The position numbers were made by a program, and so were the translations under genes. The notes beneath the pieces were generated by a model, which searched no databases, was not told where the DNA came from, and saw only the letters and a list, made by a program, of their open reading frames with translations. From positions 1-64,000 of the forward strand of contig CALXNA010000007.1 of NCBI GenBank assembly GCA_944389615.1: DNA of 64,000 nt. Reading direction: 5' to 3'. This document shows, piece by piece, positions 1-9,500 of the stretch (position 1 is its first letter; every line of letters begins with the position of its first letter). The stretch comes from an uncultured Anaerobiospirillum sp. (GTDB lineage: Bacteria > Pseudomonadota > Gammaproteobacteria > Enterobacterales > Succinivibrionaceae).

Positions 1-1274
1 GCGACCTCAGTGGTCTCTTCGACGGCTGGGGTCTCGGCTACTTCAGTGGTTTCCTCGGTGGCTGGGGTCTCAGCGACTTCAGTGGTCTCCTCTGGGGCTA
101 CTTCGGTGGTAGCTTCAGTGGCGGTCTCGGCTGGGACGATGTCCTTGACAGCCGCTACCGTCTCCTCAGCGGCAGCTGCGGCCTGCTTTTGGATGTTGTA
201 CTCGATTGGTACCAGTGGGGTGACTTGGTCAGCGTCGAGGCCGCGGTGGCTTAAGAAGAAGAGCAAGGTATCGTTGCCTAAGGCTTCGATGTACTTGTTG
301 TAGATTGGCTTGACCTTCTCACGGAAAGCTTGGCGCTGGGCATCATCTAAGGTGGTGATGGTGACGCCCTTTTGCTCTAAGGTCTTGAGGTAGAGTTTCT
401 TGAACTCGTTGAAGAGGTTGTGCTGCCAAGTGACGGTCTCAGTTAAGCTCTTGGTGAAGGCGGCCTTGAGGGTGTCATCGAGCTTGCCTAATTTGGCATC
501 GTTGGCAATCCACATCTGGACGTCATACATGCCGTTCCATAAGGTCAGGTATGGCTGCGTCTCGTAGAGCTTGCTCGAGAGGTACAAGGCTAAGTTCGAG
601 GTTAAGCCTTGGATCTCGCCTTGCTCTAAGTAGTGTGGGACTTCGCTGAAGTCCAGCTCAACCGGCTCAGCGCCGAGCTCGGAGATCACTTCCCCGGCAA
701 ATTCATATGGGGCGACGCGGATCTTCATGCCCTCGAGGTCATCAGGCGAGTCGACGACATGGACGTTGTTAGAGAGCTCCAAAGCACCGGTGGTGTGCAT
801 GGTGAGCAGGTCTAAATTGTGAGGGTTGAGCCACGATTGGATGGTCTCATTGACGGTCTCGTCCTTGGCAAAGAAGGCAGCCTGTTCCTCATTGTCAAAT
901 AAGAACGGCAGCCAGAAGGTGCCAAAGCGCGGGTCTAACTTGTAAAGGTCGGTGGCCGAGCAGATCTGAATATCGATCGCGCCGTCCTCTAACATCTCCA
1001 CAGCCTTCTGCTGGTCACCACCGGACAGGCCATTGTTCGGGTAAATGGCGACCGTAACCTTGCCCCCGGAGTTCTCTTCGATGAGCTCCTTGAACTTGTA
1101 GGCCGATAAGTCAGCAATCGAGCCAGCGACGCGGTCGTGGGACAGACGTAAAGTCACAGCATAGTCAGGAGCAGAGCTGTTCGAGACTACGGCCGAGACC
1201 ACAGTTAACACGATGCACGCACCAAAAGCCGTGGCAAACTGACCTTTGGGAGTAATGATGAAGTTTTTAAGCAT
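1..1274 (-). CDS. TRAP transporter solute-binding protein, DctP type (3' end cut off)
   Basis: This is the periplasmic binding subunit of a tripartite ATP-independent importer, which captures organic acids or related solutes. The reading frame starts at ATG 1274 and runs off the left edge, leaving 424 codons. An N-terminal hydrophobic segment (about residues 13-33) is followed by a typical DctP fold: RLSHD near the start of the domain, a GGDQQKAVEMLEDGAID stretch, and the conserved region VDSPDDLEGMKIRVAPYEF. After the normal end of the family (about residue 350) there is an unusual tail rich in Thr, Glu, Val and Ala, with a repeated unit close to TEETTEVAETPA. The DctQ and DctM membrane partners are not in the window. 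The family call is solid, but the substrate is unknown and the length of the tail cannot be seen. Confidence 0.85.
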   Translation of the reverse strand, partial: MLKNFIITPKGQFATAFGACIVLTVVSAVVSNSSAPDYAVTLRLSHDRVAGSIADLSAYKFKELIEENSGGKVTVAIYPNNGLSGGDQQKAVEMLEDGAIDIQICSATDLYKLDPRFGTFWLPFLFDNEEQAAFFAKDETVNETIQSWLNPHNLDLLTMHTTGALELSNNVHVVDSPDDLEGMKIRVAPYEFAGEVISELGAEPVELDFSEVPHYLEQGEIQGLTSNLALYLSSKLYETQPYLTLWNGMYDVQMWIANDAKLGKLDDTLKAAFTKSLTETVTWQHNLFNEFKKLYLKTLEQKGVTITTLDDAQRQAFREKVKPIYNKYIEALGNDTLLFFLSHRGLDADQVTPLVPIEYNIQKQAAAAAEETVAAVKDIVPAETATEATTEVAPEETTEVAETPATEETTEVAETPAVEETTEV

Positions 1275-1854
1275 TAGACCGTCCTATCTATCTGAGACCA
1301 ATAAGTGCCTGCGGTGACTGCCCGCGGCGACTGGTGGTAACTAAGGGAGCAATCCTCGAAGGCCCAGCTCAAGGCTGAAGCTGTCTTGCCATGGCTGAAG
1401 CCGTCTTGCCTTCTGCACCCATGGCAATGCCAAATTAGCCCATGCCTTGTTAGGCATCAAGGCAGCACCACCACATGTGTCGGGAAATGTCCAAAGAAAA
1501 GTCCACGTGGGAAGTTCCTGCGGACGAAAGGCAAGCCTGAAGGCAAGCTTCAGGGTTAGTCTCGGTCTCCAAGTCGCGCAGCGGCGCCCTTGTTTGACCT
1601 ACGGCTAACGCTCCATTCTAGCATCAGGCCTGAGGCCCGGTAAGTGCGCTAGCGCGCAAAATTGGCGCGCCAGCTCACATAACCTAAATGCCGGAAACCG
1701 GCAGAGATTCAGCGCTGCGGCCTTGAGGCGATATATATGCGCTTGGGGCCGCGCGCCCACGGCCACAGCGCCATCGCGCCCAGCATGGCGCCTAAGTTCA
1801 GGGGTGATGCCCCCAACATGGCGCGCACCATCAAGTAGCGCGCCGCACCGCGCC
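1275..1854. other. Intergenic stretch without a gene
   Basis: I see no supported gene in these 580 bases. The only structure noticed is a short imperfect direct repeat (GGCTGAAGC-GTCTTGCC, about 1372-1411) and several short self-complementary GC-rich stretches. The DctP-type gene must have its promoter here, but I cannot place it. Confidence 0.5.
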
Positions 1855-2829
1855 TTACTGCGGGCGCTTAGGGTCACTGTCCTGCTCGGGCGGCGCAGGC
1901 GGTGGGGCATACATGCCTTGCTCAGCTTGCGGGTAGATTGAGTGCGAACCCGCCGGCGCGCCATTGCCGCCGAAGTTGTGGGCACTCGGCTGCTCATAGC
2001 CTTGGCCATAGCCTTGTGGCGCTTGCTGGCCGTAATCTTGCGGCGTGCCCTGCGGCGGCTGCCAGTTGCCTTGATGCTGCCAGCCATTAGGCTGCTGCCA
2101 ACCATTAGGTTGCTGCCAATTGCCCGGCTGCTGTGGCCATGGTTGCTGGCCTTGTGGGCCTTGCTGCGGCCAAGCACCGTTAGGAGCTTGGTTCGGGTCA
2201 AAGCCCTGTGGGCCATAATCTTGGGGGCCATACTGCGGGTTATAGCCCTGTGGGCCGTAACCTTGCGGGCCTGCTTGCGGGCCATAGCCGTACTGCGGGT
2301 TAAAGCCCTGTGGGCCGTAGCCGCCGTTTGGGTTGAAGTAGCCCATTTGCAGCGGGTCAGGGCCGAAGCGGTTCGGGCCGTCCGTGCCTTTCTTGATCAA
2401 GAAGACGAGGATGACGATGGAGATAATGAAGCTGACGAGCGCGGCACCAATTAAGATGCCATCCATTTGATCGAACGCGGCTATTTGGTATTCACTCGTG
2501 GCGAAGTAGGGGTCAGTGGCGACAATGGCCATCACCAAGACGACCATGACGACGAGCATGCTCGCCATCGGCAGCAAGATCCACCAGCCGCGCTTGTTGA
2601 CGTCGTGCAGGCGCCGCACGGTGGCCGTGATCTGCGCGATAAAGAGCCAGATGCTGACCACGAAGTAGACGATGGCGCCCAAAATCGGGATGAGCATGAC
2701 CAAGCCGCCGATGATGTTGAATATGGTCAAGGCGAGCATGAACCACCAAAACTCGCTGCGTGGCGCACGGTCGTGCACGTTAAAGACCTTGCTGATAAGG
2801 CAAGTGTGAAGCGATTGCCCAAAGTTCAT
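1855..2829 (-). CDS. DUF805 membrane protein with Gly/Pro/Gln/Tyr-rich tail (paralogue 1)
   Basis: This is a DUF805-family inner-membrane protein of unknown function, 324 residues from ATG 2829. The start was chosen because the conserved DUF805 opening (polar helix, then RAPRSEFWWF) begins about 20 residues later. A longer frame from a TTG at 2964 is open but adds a poorly matching leader. Four hydrophobic segments contain the family's RRLHD motif and the NRFG(P/T)DP signature after the last helix. About 170 residues of low-complexity tail follow, dominated by GYGPQG, PQGYNPQYG and WQQPNGW units, so the soluble part is probably disordered. It is the first of four DUF805 genes within 4.3 kb, and the only one with this long tail. 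Confidence 0.85.
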   Translation of the reverse strand: MNFGQSLHTCLISKVFNVHDRAPRSEFWWFMLALTIFNIIGGLVMLIPILGAIVYFVVSIWLFIAQITATVRRLHDVNKRGWWILLPMASMLVVMVVLVMAIVATDPYFATSEYQIAAFDQMDGILIGAALVSFIISIVILVFLIKKGTDGPNRFGPDPLQMGYFNPNGGYGPQGFNPQYGYGPQAGPQGYGPQGYNPQYGPQDYGPQGFDPNQAPNGAWPQQGPQGQQPWPQQPGNWQQPNGWQQPNGWQHQGNWQPPQGTPQDYGQQAPQGYGQGYEQPSAHNFGGNGAPAGSHSIYPQAEQGMYAPPPAPPEQDSDPKRPQ

Positions 2830-3106
2830 AATACCCAGCGCCGACGCGCCGCCTCCGATCAAAAAGCCCAAGGGCCTGGTGACAAGACCTGTCAATCCTT
2901 TGGTTGCTGCAGCGCTTGTGCCACAATTTAAGTATCTAGGTGCAAGGATACCTAGTTGCGTCAAGGTTAGCCTTGGCTCGCAATAGGAGAATTTAGTTGA
3001 CTAAAAACCGCGCCTAGTTCTCACTTTTGGGAAGTGACCAGCTGCGGTTGTCACGCCATTTGCTAGGGTGCAAGTAAAGTTTTTTGGTTTGGTGGGAGGG
3101 TATGCC

Positions 3107-4096
3107 GTGTCTTTAACCAAGATCGCCGCTGCCGTGGCAATGGTCGCAGCCTTAAGTGTCAACAGTGCTTGGGCGCAGAAGAATCCCGCGGACATTACCA
3201 TCGGCTACTCGGCGATGCAGCTTAGCAACCCATGGTATATGTCCGCGCGCGCCGGTATGATTGCCGCCTGCCGGGAGCTGGGCATCAAGTGTGTCATTAT
3301 CGATGCGCAGAATCGGGTCGACAAGCAAGTCTCCGATCTACAGAACATGGTGCATGACCGCTTCGATGCGATTGCCTGTACCCCGCTTGATGCCGAAGCT
3401 CTGCAAGACCTCTACGCGCAGGCCAATAATGAGGGCATCATCACCGGCTCTTTGGCGCAGATCGTCCCCGGCTCGCAGCTTGAGTATGGCATCGACGAGT
3501 ATCAGTACGGCTATACCATCGGCAAACAAGCTGCCGAGTGGGCGCGCTCGACCCTGCAGTGTCGCGGCAAGGTGGTTTTGATCACTCAAGACAATGTCCT
3601 TGCGACCATTCCGCGCGCTGACGGGGCCGAAGCGGCCTTAAAGGAGATCTGCCCGGACATCAACATTGTGTTGCGCAAGCCGGGCGCCAGTCCGCTCGGC
3701 GGTAAAAAGGTGGTCGATGAGGCACTAGAGGCGCACCCAGACCTTGATATGGTGGTTTCGGTGACGGACGCCGGCGGCGTCGGTGCCTTCCAGTCCTTTA
3801 CCGTCCATGGCATCAGCAGTCGGCGCCATGCCGTGTTCTCAGGCGATGCCACCACCGAGGCTATCTCCTTGATGAACGATCAAGGCAGCATCTACCGCGG
3901 TACGGTCGATCTGATGCCGTACCAAGCAGGCTATCAGACCATCAAGTACCTCTACGAGATGGTGCAAGAAGGCGCGCCCGCCGAGCCGCGCAAGCTCTTC
4001 ATCCCCTTCAAGCCAGTCTCTGAGGGCGATGTCCTCTCGGGCAAGTTCACCATCGAGCAGATCTCCGCGCCGCCAGCCGCCCAGCCTGAGCCATAA
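3107..4096 (+). CDS. Periplasmic sugar-binding protein of an ABC importer (orphan)
   Basis: This is a periplasmic binding protein of the ribose/galactose (Peripla_BP_4) type, 329 residues from GTG 3107. That start has a good ribosome-binding site (GGGAGGG, 6 bases upstream) and gives a clean signal peptide ending SAWAQ. An upstream in-frame GTG at 3068 is less likely. The mature protein opens with ADITIGYSAMQLSNPWY, then shows the family's DAQNRVDKQVSDLQNM and ACTPLDAEAL segments and a C-terminal YQAGYQTIKYLYEM region. No ATPase or permease gene lies beside it. Its neighbours are DUF805 genes on the other strand, so it must share an importer encoded elsewhere or act as a sensor. The substrate cannot be read from the sequence. 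Confidence 0.85.
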   Translation: MSLTKIAAAVAMVAALSVNSAWAQKNPADITIGYSAMQLSNPWYMSARAGMIAACRELGIKCVIIDAQNRVDKQVSDLQNMVHDRFDAIACTPLDAEALQDLYAQANNEGIITGSLAQIVPGSQLEYGIDEYQYGYTIGKQAAEWARSTLQCRGKVVLITQDNVLATIPRADGAEAALKEICPDINIVLRKPGASPLGGKKVVDEALEAHPDLDMVVSVTDAGGVGAFQSFTVHGISSRRHAVFSGDATTEAISLMNDQGSIYRGTVDLMPYQAGYQTIKYLYEMVQEGAPAEPRKLFIPFKPVSEGDVLSGKFTIEQISAPPAAQPEP

Positions 4097-4187
4097 TCAG
4101 CATCGCCTGCTGAGTCCGCGCATCCCAGCCTGCTCCGGCCAGCCCAGCCCGTCTGCTTAGCCCAGCTTGCCGCTGGGCTCAGGGATG

Positions 4188-4742
4188 CTATTTGAACTTG
4201 CGCTTGTGCTTAGGGCGCTCCTGCGGCGCTTGCGGCTGAGCCTTCTTGGGCTTCTCTGCTGGGAGCTCTTGGGGTTCAGGCGCCGGAGCTGGGGTGACGG
4301 CCGCCTCAACCGGCGCTACGCCTAAGGGCATCGGGGCGCCGTAGTTGTTATCGCCCTTGGTGCCCGGGAGGGCGCACAGCACTAAGAGGTAGACAAAGGC
4401 CAGTGCCGCCAAGCCCTCACCGACCATAACCGCAAGGCGGACGTTCATCAAGAAGCCGATAAGTCCCAAGAGCAGGCCGATGATGAGCGGGAAGGCGTGG
4501 ATGATACTGCGGTTGGTGTCATGCAGACGGCGCGTCAGCACGGTGTAGTTGCCGATGAAGAGGATGAAGCTTACCGCCGAGAAGATGATGGCGATGTAGC
4601 CTGCCAGATTGAGCGGGTACATGGCGATACGCACAATGATGGTAAAGAGCGTAAACCACCAAAACTCTGGGCGTCCGGCGCGCCCGCCGGTCACAAACAG
4701 TTTGTCCTTGAGGCAAGTGCGGATGGCAAGCCAAATATGCAT
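4188..4742 (-). CDS. DUF805 membrane protein (paralogue 2)
   Basis: This is a 184-residue DUF805 protein of unknown function, with hydrophobic segments filling roughly the first 120 residues. The conserved elements are RAGRPEFWWF near the start, RRLHDTNRS in the middle and GDNNYGAPMP after the last membrane segment. The C-terminus is short and basic, rich in Pro, Lys and Gln (ending RPKHKRKFK), and is probably cytoplasmic. It lies 17 bases downstream of the next DUF805 gene on the same strand, so the two are probably co-transcribed. A weak AGGA box sits 10 bases before the start. Confidence 0.85.
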   Translation of the reverse strand: MHIWLAIRTCLKDKLFVTGGRAGRPEFWWFTLFTIIVRIAMYPLNLAGYIAIIFSAVSFILFIGNYTVLTRRLHDTNRSIIHAFPLIIGLLLGLIGFLMNVRLAVMVGEGLAALAFVYLLVLCALPGTKGDNNYGAPMPLGVAPVEAAVTPAPAPEPQELPAEKPKKAQPQAPQERPKHKRKFK

Positions 4743-4759
4743 AGGTCTCAGTCCTTTCG

Positions 4760-5434
4760 TTAGTGGTGGTCAGCCTTACGTTGACGGCGCGGTTTGCGGT
4801 TAGCGACCGTCGGCGTCGGTACAGCGGCAGGCGTCTGCGCCTCTTCAGGCTGCTCTTTTGCGGCCTGCGACGCGGCCTGTTCTTGCGCGACCTTGCGCTT
4901 GAACTTGCGCCACGGGTCGCCTAAGAGCTCTGGATCGGCTAAGTGCGCGGGGTTGATGAAGTCCTGCTGTACTTGGCTCTCATCGCACGGGTCGGTGCCG
5001 TAGCGGTTGGGGCCTTGGGTGCCCTCGTTGCCGCAGAGATAGAGGATGTAGAGGTAAAGCACCATGGCAATGCCCGCGATGGTCGACATGATGCCGGTGG
5101 CCGCCTCCGGATAGAGCGCGTGCACAGGTATCAAGGCCACGAAGTAGCCGATGGCAATCACGTAGGGCACGGCGATGATCTTGCCGGAGCGGTCGAGGTC
5201 ATGGAGCCTGCGGATGATGGCGCTGTACTGACAGCACAAGAGCGCAATGATCAGAAGCGCTTGCATCAGCGATCCGACCACCGGGATGCGCGTGAGCAGC
5301 ACGCTTGCGGCTACCATGATCCAAGTGAGCAAAAAGAACTTCCAAAACTCGCTGCGGCTGGAGCGTCCGTAAAAGCGCAGCCCCTTGGTAAAGCCCAGTT
5401 TGAGCGCCTCAAGCACCGTAACTTCGCGGCTCAT
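4760..5434 (-). CDS. DUF805 membrane protein (paralogue 3)
   Basis: This is a 224-residue DUF805 protein. ATG 5434 is preferred because GAAGAGGA lies 7 bases before it; the open frame continues upstream to 5476 without a better site. The family marks are SSRSEFWKF, RRLHDLDRSGK and the GPNRYGTDP signature. The C-terminal 80 residues are charged (RKFKRKVAQEQAASQAAKEQ and a final RKPRRQRK) and look soluble, with a short predicted helix. It sits between two other DUF805 genes on the same strand, 65 bases from the upstream one. The function of the family is not known. Confidence 0.85.
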   Translation of the reverse strand: MSREVTVLEALKLGFTKGLRFYGRSSRSEFWKFFLLTWIMVAASVLLTRIPVVGSLMQALLIIALLCCQYSAIIRRLHDLDRSGKIIAVPYVIAIGYFVALIPVHALYPEAATGIMSTIAGIAMVLYLYILYLCGNEGTQGPNRYGTDPCDESQVQQDFINPAHLADPELLGDPWRKFKRKVAQEQAASQAAKEQPEEAQTPAAVPTPTVANRKPRRQRKADHH

Positions 5435-5499
5435 AAACCATCCTCTTCGTTGAATCTGCCTGACATTACCTATCAAAGCGCAGGCATTGTAGCTTAGCG

Positions 5500-6120
5500 C
5501 TATGGGGCAAAACCACTGCCGGAGTTACCGCCCGACGAATTGCCGCCCGACGAGTTGCCGTCATTAGGGCGGCGCTGGGCCTTGAGCTGCTCGCCAAACT
5601 CGTCGTGGCCCTCAAAGGGATTGAAGTGGGCGCCGTCGTTGTGGCCTTGGTCGTAGCGGTTGCTCGGGTCGCCCGGCTTTTGCTCTTCTTGCCACTGATA
5701 CCACTCATAGCGCTCTTGGCTGCGGTAGTTGTTACCTGCAGATAAGATGTTTTGGTAGAAGTTGCCCATGCGCGGGTCGGGGCCAAAGCGGTTGGGGCCT
5801 TGGGTGCCGGGCAGGGCGCAGAGCACCAGCAAGATGAGCCAGCCAAAGGTCGGGATAAAGACGAGCAAGAGCCACCACGCGGACAGATTGCGATCGTGCA
5901 GCCTGCGGGCAGCGGCGCAGGCCATAAAGGCCAAGAGCGCGACACTGACCACCAAGCAGAGTAGGGCAAAGACGCTGCCCAAGCGCATCACCGTGGTGAG
6001 CACGATATTGATGAGGCAGTTGGCCACAAACATCCACCAAAACTCGCTGCGCGCGGCGCGGCCGTTGGCCGAGAAGCGGCGGTACCAATTGACTTTGAGG
6101 GCGGCGCTAAAAGAGAGCAT
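5500..6120 (-). CDS. DUF805 membrane protein (paralogue 4)
   Basis: This is a 206-residue DUF805 protein starting at ATG 6120, with GAGG 7 bases upstream. It shows RAARSEFWWMF, then RRLHDRNLSAWWLL and the GPNRFGPDPRMGNFY signature just after the last hydrophobic stretch. The rest is a hydrophilic tail rich in Asp, Asn, Gly and Ser, ending in a Ser-Gly-Gly-Asn repeat. It is the most upstream gene of the three-gene DUF805 run and starts about 85 bases from the 3' end of the tRNA-Arg gene, which points the same way. The four paralogues share the membrane core but differ completely in their tails. Confidence 0.85.
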   Translation of the reverse strand: MLSFSAALKVNWYRRFSANGRAARSEFWWMFVANCLINIVLTTVMRLGSVFALLCLVVSVALLAFMACAAARRLHDRNLSAWWLLLVFIPTFGWLILLVLCALPGTQGPNRFGPDPRMGNFYQNILSAGNNYRSQERYEWYQWQEEQKPGDPSNRYDQGHNDGAHFNPFEGHDEFGEQLKAQRRPNDGNSSGGNSSGGNSGSGFAP

Positions 6121-6206
6121 AGGAAACCTCGTAAGATTCGATGGCCTCATCTTACCTTGTTTGAGCGAGGTTGTGCGGGGGAGCTGGGGGAAATGCGAGG
6201 TGGGAC

Positions 6207-6281
6207 TGGCGTCCCCAGTAGGAATCGAACCTACAACTAGCCCTTAGGAGGGGCTTGTTATATCCATTTAACTATGAGGAC
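6207..6281 (-). tRNA. tRNA-Arg (anticodon CCU)
   Basis: Read on the minus strand, the sequence folds into a complete cloverleaf. It has a 7-bp acceptor stem (GTCCTCA with TGGGGAC), a D arm, an anticodon arm AGCCC-CTCCTAA-GGGCT giving anticodon CCU, and a T arm with TTCGATTC. The CCA end is encoded (6207-6209). It is nearly identical to the enterobacterial AGG-reading tRNA-Arg. The 5' end faces the restriction-modification operon. Confidence 0.96.
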
Positions 6282-6551
6282 AAAAACGCGGTGCCTATTA
6301 TACACAATAGGACCCTAAAGCCCAAAAGCCGCCCCTAGCACCAACCGCAGCGCTATGCGCGCTGCGCGCCTGCGCCTGAGCCTACGGCGGTGCCGCTGCA
6401 GTCGCCGGGCGGCACCGTGGCCCAGAATCATTGCGCCCGTACGAGGCGGACGCTGGGCGGGCAGCACCGTACGGCGCGGTGGGGCTGCCGCAGGCAGAGC
6501 GGCGGCGCGGCCTGCGTCCCTCCATTGGCCTTGCGCAAGTTGGGCCGGGAG

Positions 6552-9500
6552 TTAGCTTTGAACCTTGACCATCTGTGCGATGTGGTCGCGCTCTTCTTCT
6601 GTCAGTTGATACTTGTCGTAAAGGGCCTGCTCCAGCTCGGCAGTGGACTGGTGCCAATCCAATGCAGAGTTGGCGCTGAAGTCTTGCTGCGGCACCCACA
6701 AGTAGGTGTTGCGTGGAGCATGCTGCGTGATCTTCCGCAGCGACACCATGAATCTAAAAAAGCGTGTCTTGAGGTAGCTTTGGACGTTGCGGGCTTCTTG
6801 CTCGCTGGAGCAGTAGAAGAAGAGGTAGGTTTGGGTGCAAGCCGAAGGGCTTGGCGTGACAAAGGTCGTGCCTAAGACGGGGTCGGGTATCTTTTGCCCT
6901 CCGTCCGATGATGCCTCTGGTACCATGACCTTCCAGGTGTCAACCAGCTGAGGGCTTTTGGTGATCTCACTGCGAGCGATATAGCCCATCAGGCGCTTGC
7001 CTTTGCGGTTGTAGTACAGTGGGACATCGTCCTTGGACTCGCGCTGCTCGTGAAAGTCTTGGAAGTTAGAAGTCCAGCCGAACTCTTTGTCGACTGATAG
7101 CATCTCCATCATCGACGGCTCTTTGCGCTGCAGCACCTTACGTAAGATGTTGGCGGCCGTAGAGTTGCGCACAAAGATGTCGAACTCATCGAGCTGACGT
7201 AAGTCACGTGGACTCCACTCTTGATTGCGGCAGCTCTGGAATGCGCAAGGGCCATCATATTGGCTATCGCGCAAGAACATGCAAACGCCGCCCTTGATGT
7301 CCACGCCTGCGAAGACGTCTCTTGAAACTGGGAAGTCGATGAGGGCACGGATATGCCGATCGGCGAGCATCTCGGCTCTAAACTCGTTCAAGCCCAGACC
7401 TGACGCCATCCAGCGAGATGGAATGATGAGCGAAATGTAGCGTGCATCAAGCTCCTTGCAAGCCTTGACCAAGTGCTGATAGACCGGTACGTCACGACTG
7501 GTGGAACGGTCGTCATTAGAGGATCTTTGGTAAGGTGGGTTACCAACGATGGCGTCGAACTTCATAACAGCATCACCGTAAGCAGGCCATAGTGAAGAGG
7601 TGTGTTCAAGGATGTGTTGCAGCTTGGTCGGATCATCCATGACCTGCTCAATGAGCTCGTCAATGTAGCAGGCGTTGAGGGGCACGGCGCGAAAGCCCAC
7701 CAAGGTGCGCGTGGTGATGGCGCGTGCCATCGGGGTTTTGCAGATGATGAAGATGTTGTGCGTGAGGACATCGTCCCAGAGTTTGCGCTGTTGGGCGCGC
7801 GTGAGCAAGCTGAGCTTGTTGCCGTAGGTGTCAAGGTACAGCCGCACCAAGGTGTAGGTGAGGTAAAGCGGGTAAAGGCCGCTTTTGGAGTTGATCTCAA
7901 GGAGCCGCGTCTTGGGGGTGAAGACTGTGATGTTTTGGGGCTCAACGAGGCGCGGCTCGCTGAGCTCGTGCTCAAACTTCGGGTCGTAAAAGCAGTAGCC
8001 GCCGATGGTGGAGCTCAGGTGCAAATTGACCACGCGCCATGGCGTAAGCACCGTCTCCTTGTCGGGGTTGCGAAAGGAGGCGAAGATGGAGCTGATAAGT
8101 TGGATACGCTCTTCGATGCTGAGCTCATCGGCCTCACGCGCCAAGGCGCGGATGCGCTTACCGGCGGCGGTGAAGATATCCGGGTCGTAGTACTTGATGT
8201 ACTGGGCAAAGAGCTCCTTGGTCACGCCCGGTGGCATGAACTCAGCCCACGACACGTCATCGACTAAGTGGCTGAAGTTGTCGATGGTCAGCTCTTTGTT
8301 TTCATCGTTGATGGTGGCCCCGTAGATCATGAGCGGCATGCGAATGGAGATGCCGCGCAGGATCGCAATAGCGTTGTCACGCACCTTGGCCTTGGCGCGC
8401 AGCTCTTTGAGCCGCTCCTCTTCCTCGGGAGTGCGCTTCTTTTTGTGCTTGATCTGGCTCAGCTCTTCGTGCTCTTCGTCGGTCAGGCCTTGCTGGTTGA
8501 GCTCGACCTTGCCCGTGTTGCCTAAGGCGCGCGTCTCACCGATGATGCCCTTGAGCTGATCAAATTGCGCCAAGTCCAGCTCATCGAGCTTCATCAGCTG
8601 ATCGTTGTAGAGATGCACATCGTCAAAGCCGTGGGCGACGACCTGTTCGACGTAGACGCGCTTGATCTGGGCCATGACCTGCCCGACATTGACCGCGGCC
8701 ATAGTCGAGCCCTCAATGGCAATGACCGGGCAGAAGTTTAAGAAGTCCCCTAAGGCCGCCTTGGCTCCGCCTTCCTTGGCGCCGCCGCTCTCGGCGCTAC
8801 GCGTCACGCCAAAGGCTTGGGCCAGCACCTTGAGGGCGCGGTCGGGGGCAAAGTCAAAGGCGTAGCAATGCTCCTTGACTTTGCCGGCGCTGGTCGCCGG
8901 GCTTTGCACGCGGAAGATGGTCTGCAGATAGCTCGAGGCCGAGCTTTGGTAGGAGCCTGCGAGCAAAAGCACGCCCGTCCATTGCTTGACGGTGACGCCC
9001 GTGGTCAAGCGCCCGCACGATAGGGTGATGGTATAGGTGGTCTCGGGCTCGGGGCCAATGGCGTCCGTGACATCTTGCAGCGCTTCGGTTGCGCCAAGGC
9101 TCGAGGCGTTCTCATCGTAGTCTCCGGCGCCCGCCACGTTAACTATGGTGAAGCGGCCAAAGATCGGATGCTCCTTGAGCAGCGCGCTTAAGGCTTTGGC
9201 CGCCTTGACGCCGGGCAGTACCCAGAGGGTATGGCGGAAGATGGCACGAAAGTCCGGCTTGGCGAAGGGGTAGTGGTCGGCCTTGGTCAGCAAGTTGAGA
9301 AAGGCCTTCACATCGCCTTCGTGTACGAAGTGGCCGCTGACGTCGACCTTAAAGAACTCGGCGAAGTTAAAGGCCAGCTCGCCGCTTGCGTACTGTCCAA
9401 AGAGCTCCCCTAAGTGGTAGGTGTACAGGTGCAGCTGCGGCAGGCCCGCGTAGGGATTAGGATCGCCTTGGTGGAAGTCATCCCACTCGCTCTTGGCCTT

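Noticed and set aside
1605-2454. Open frames overlapping the DUF805 tail on both strands
   Set aside because: They are shadows of the Gly/Gln/Pro repeat tail of the DUF805 gene and have implausible Arg- or Leu-rich compositions.
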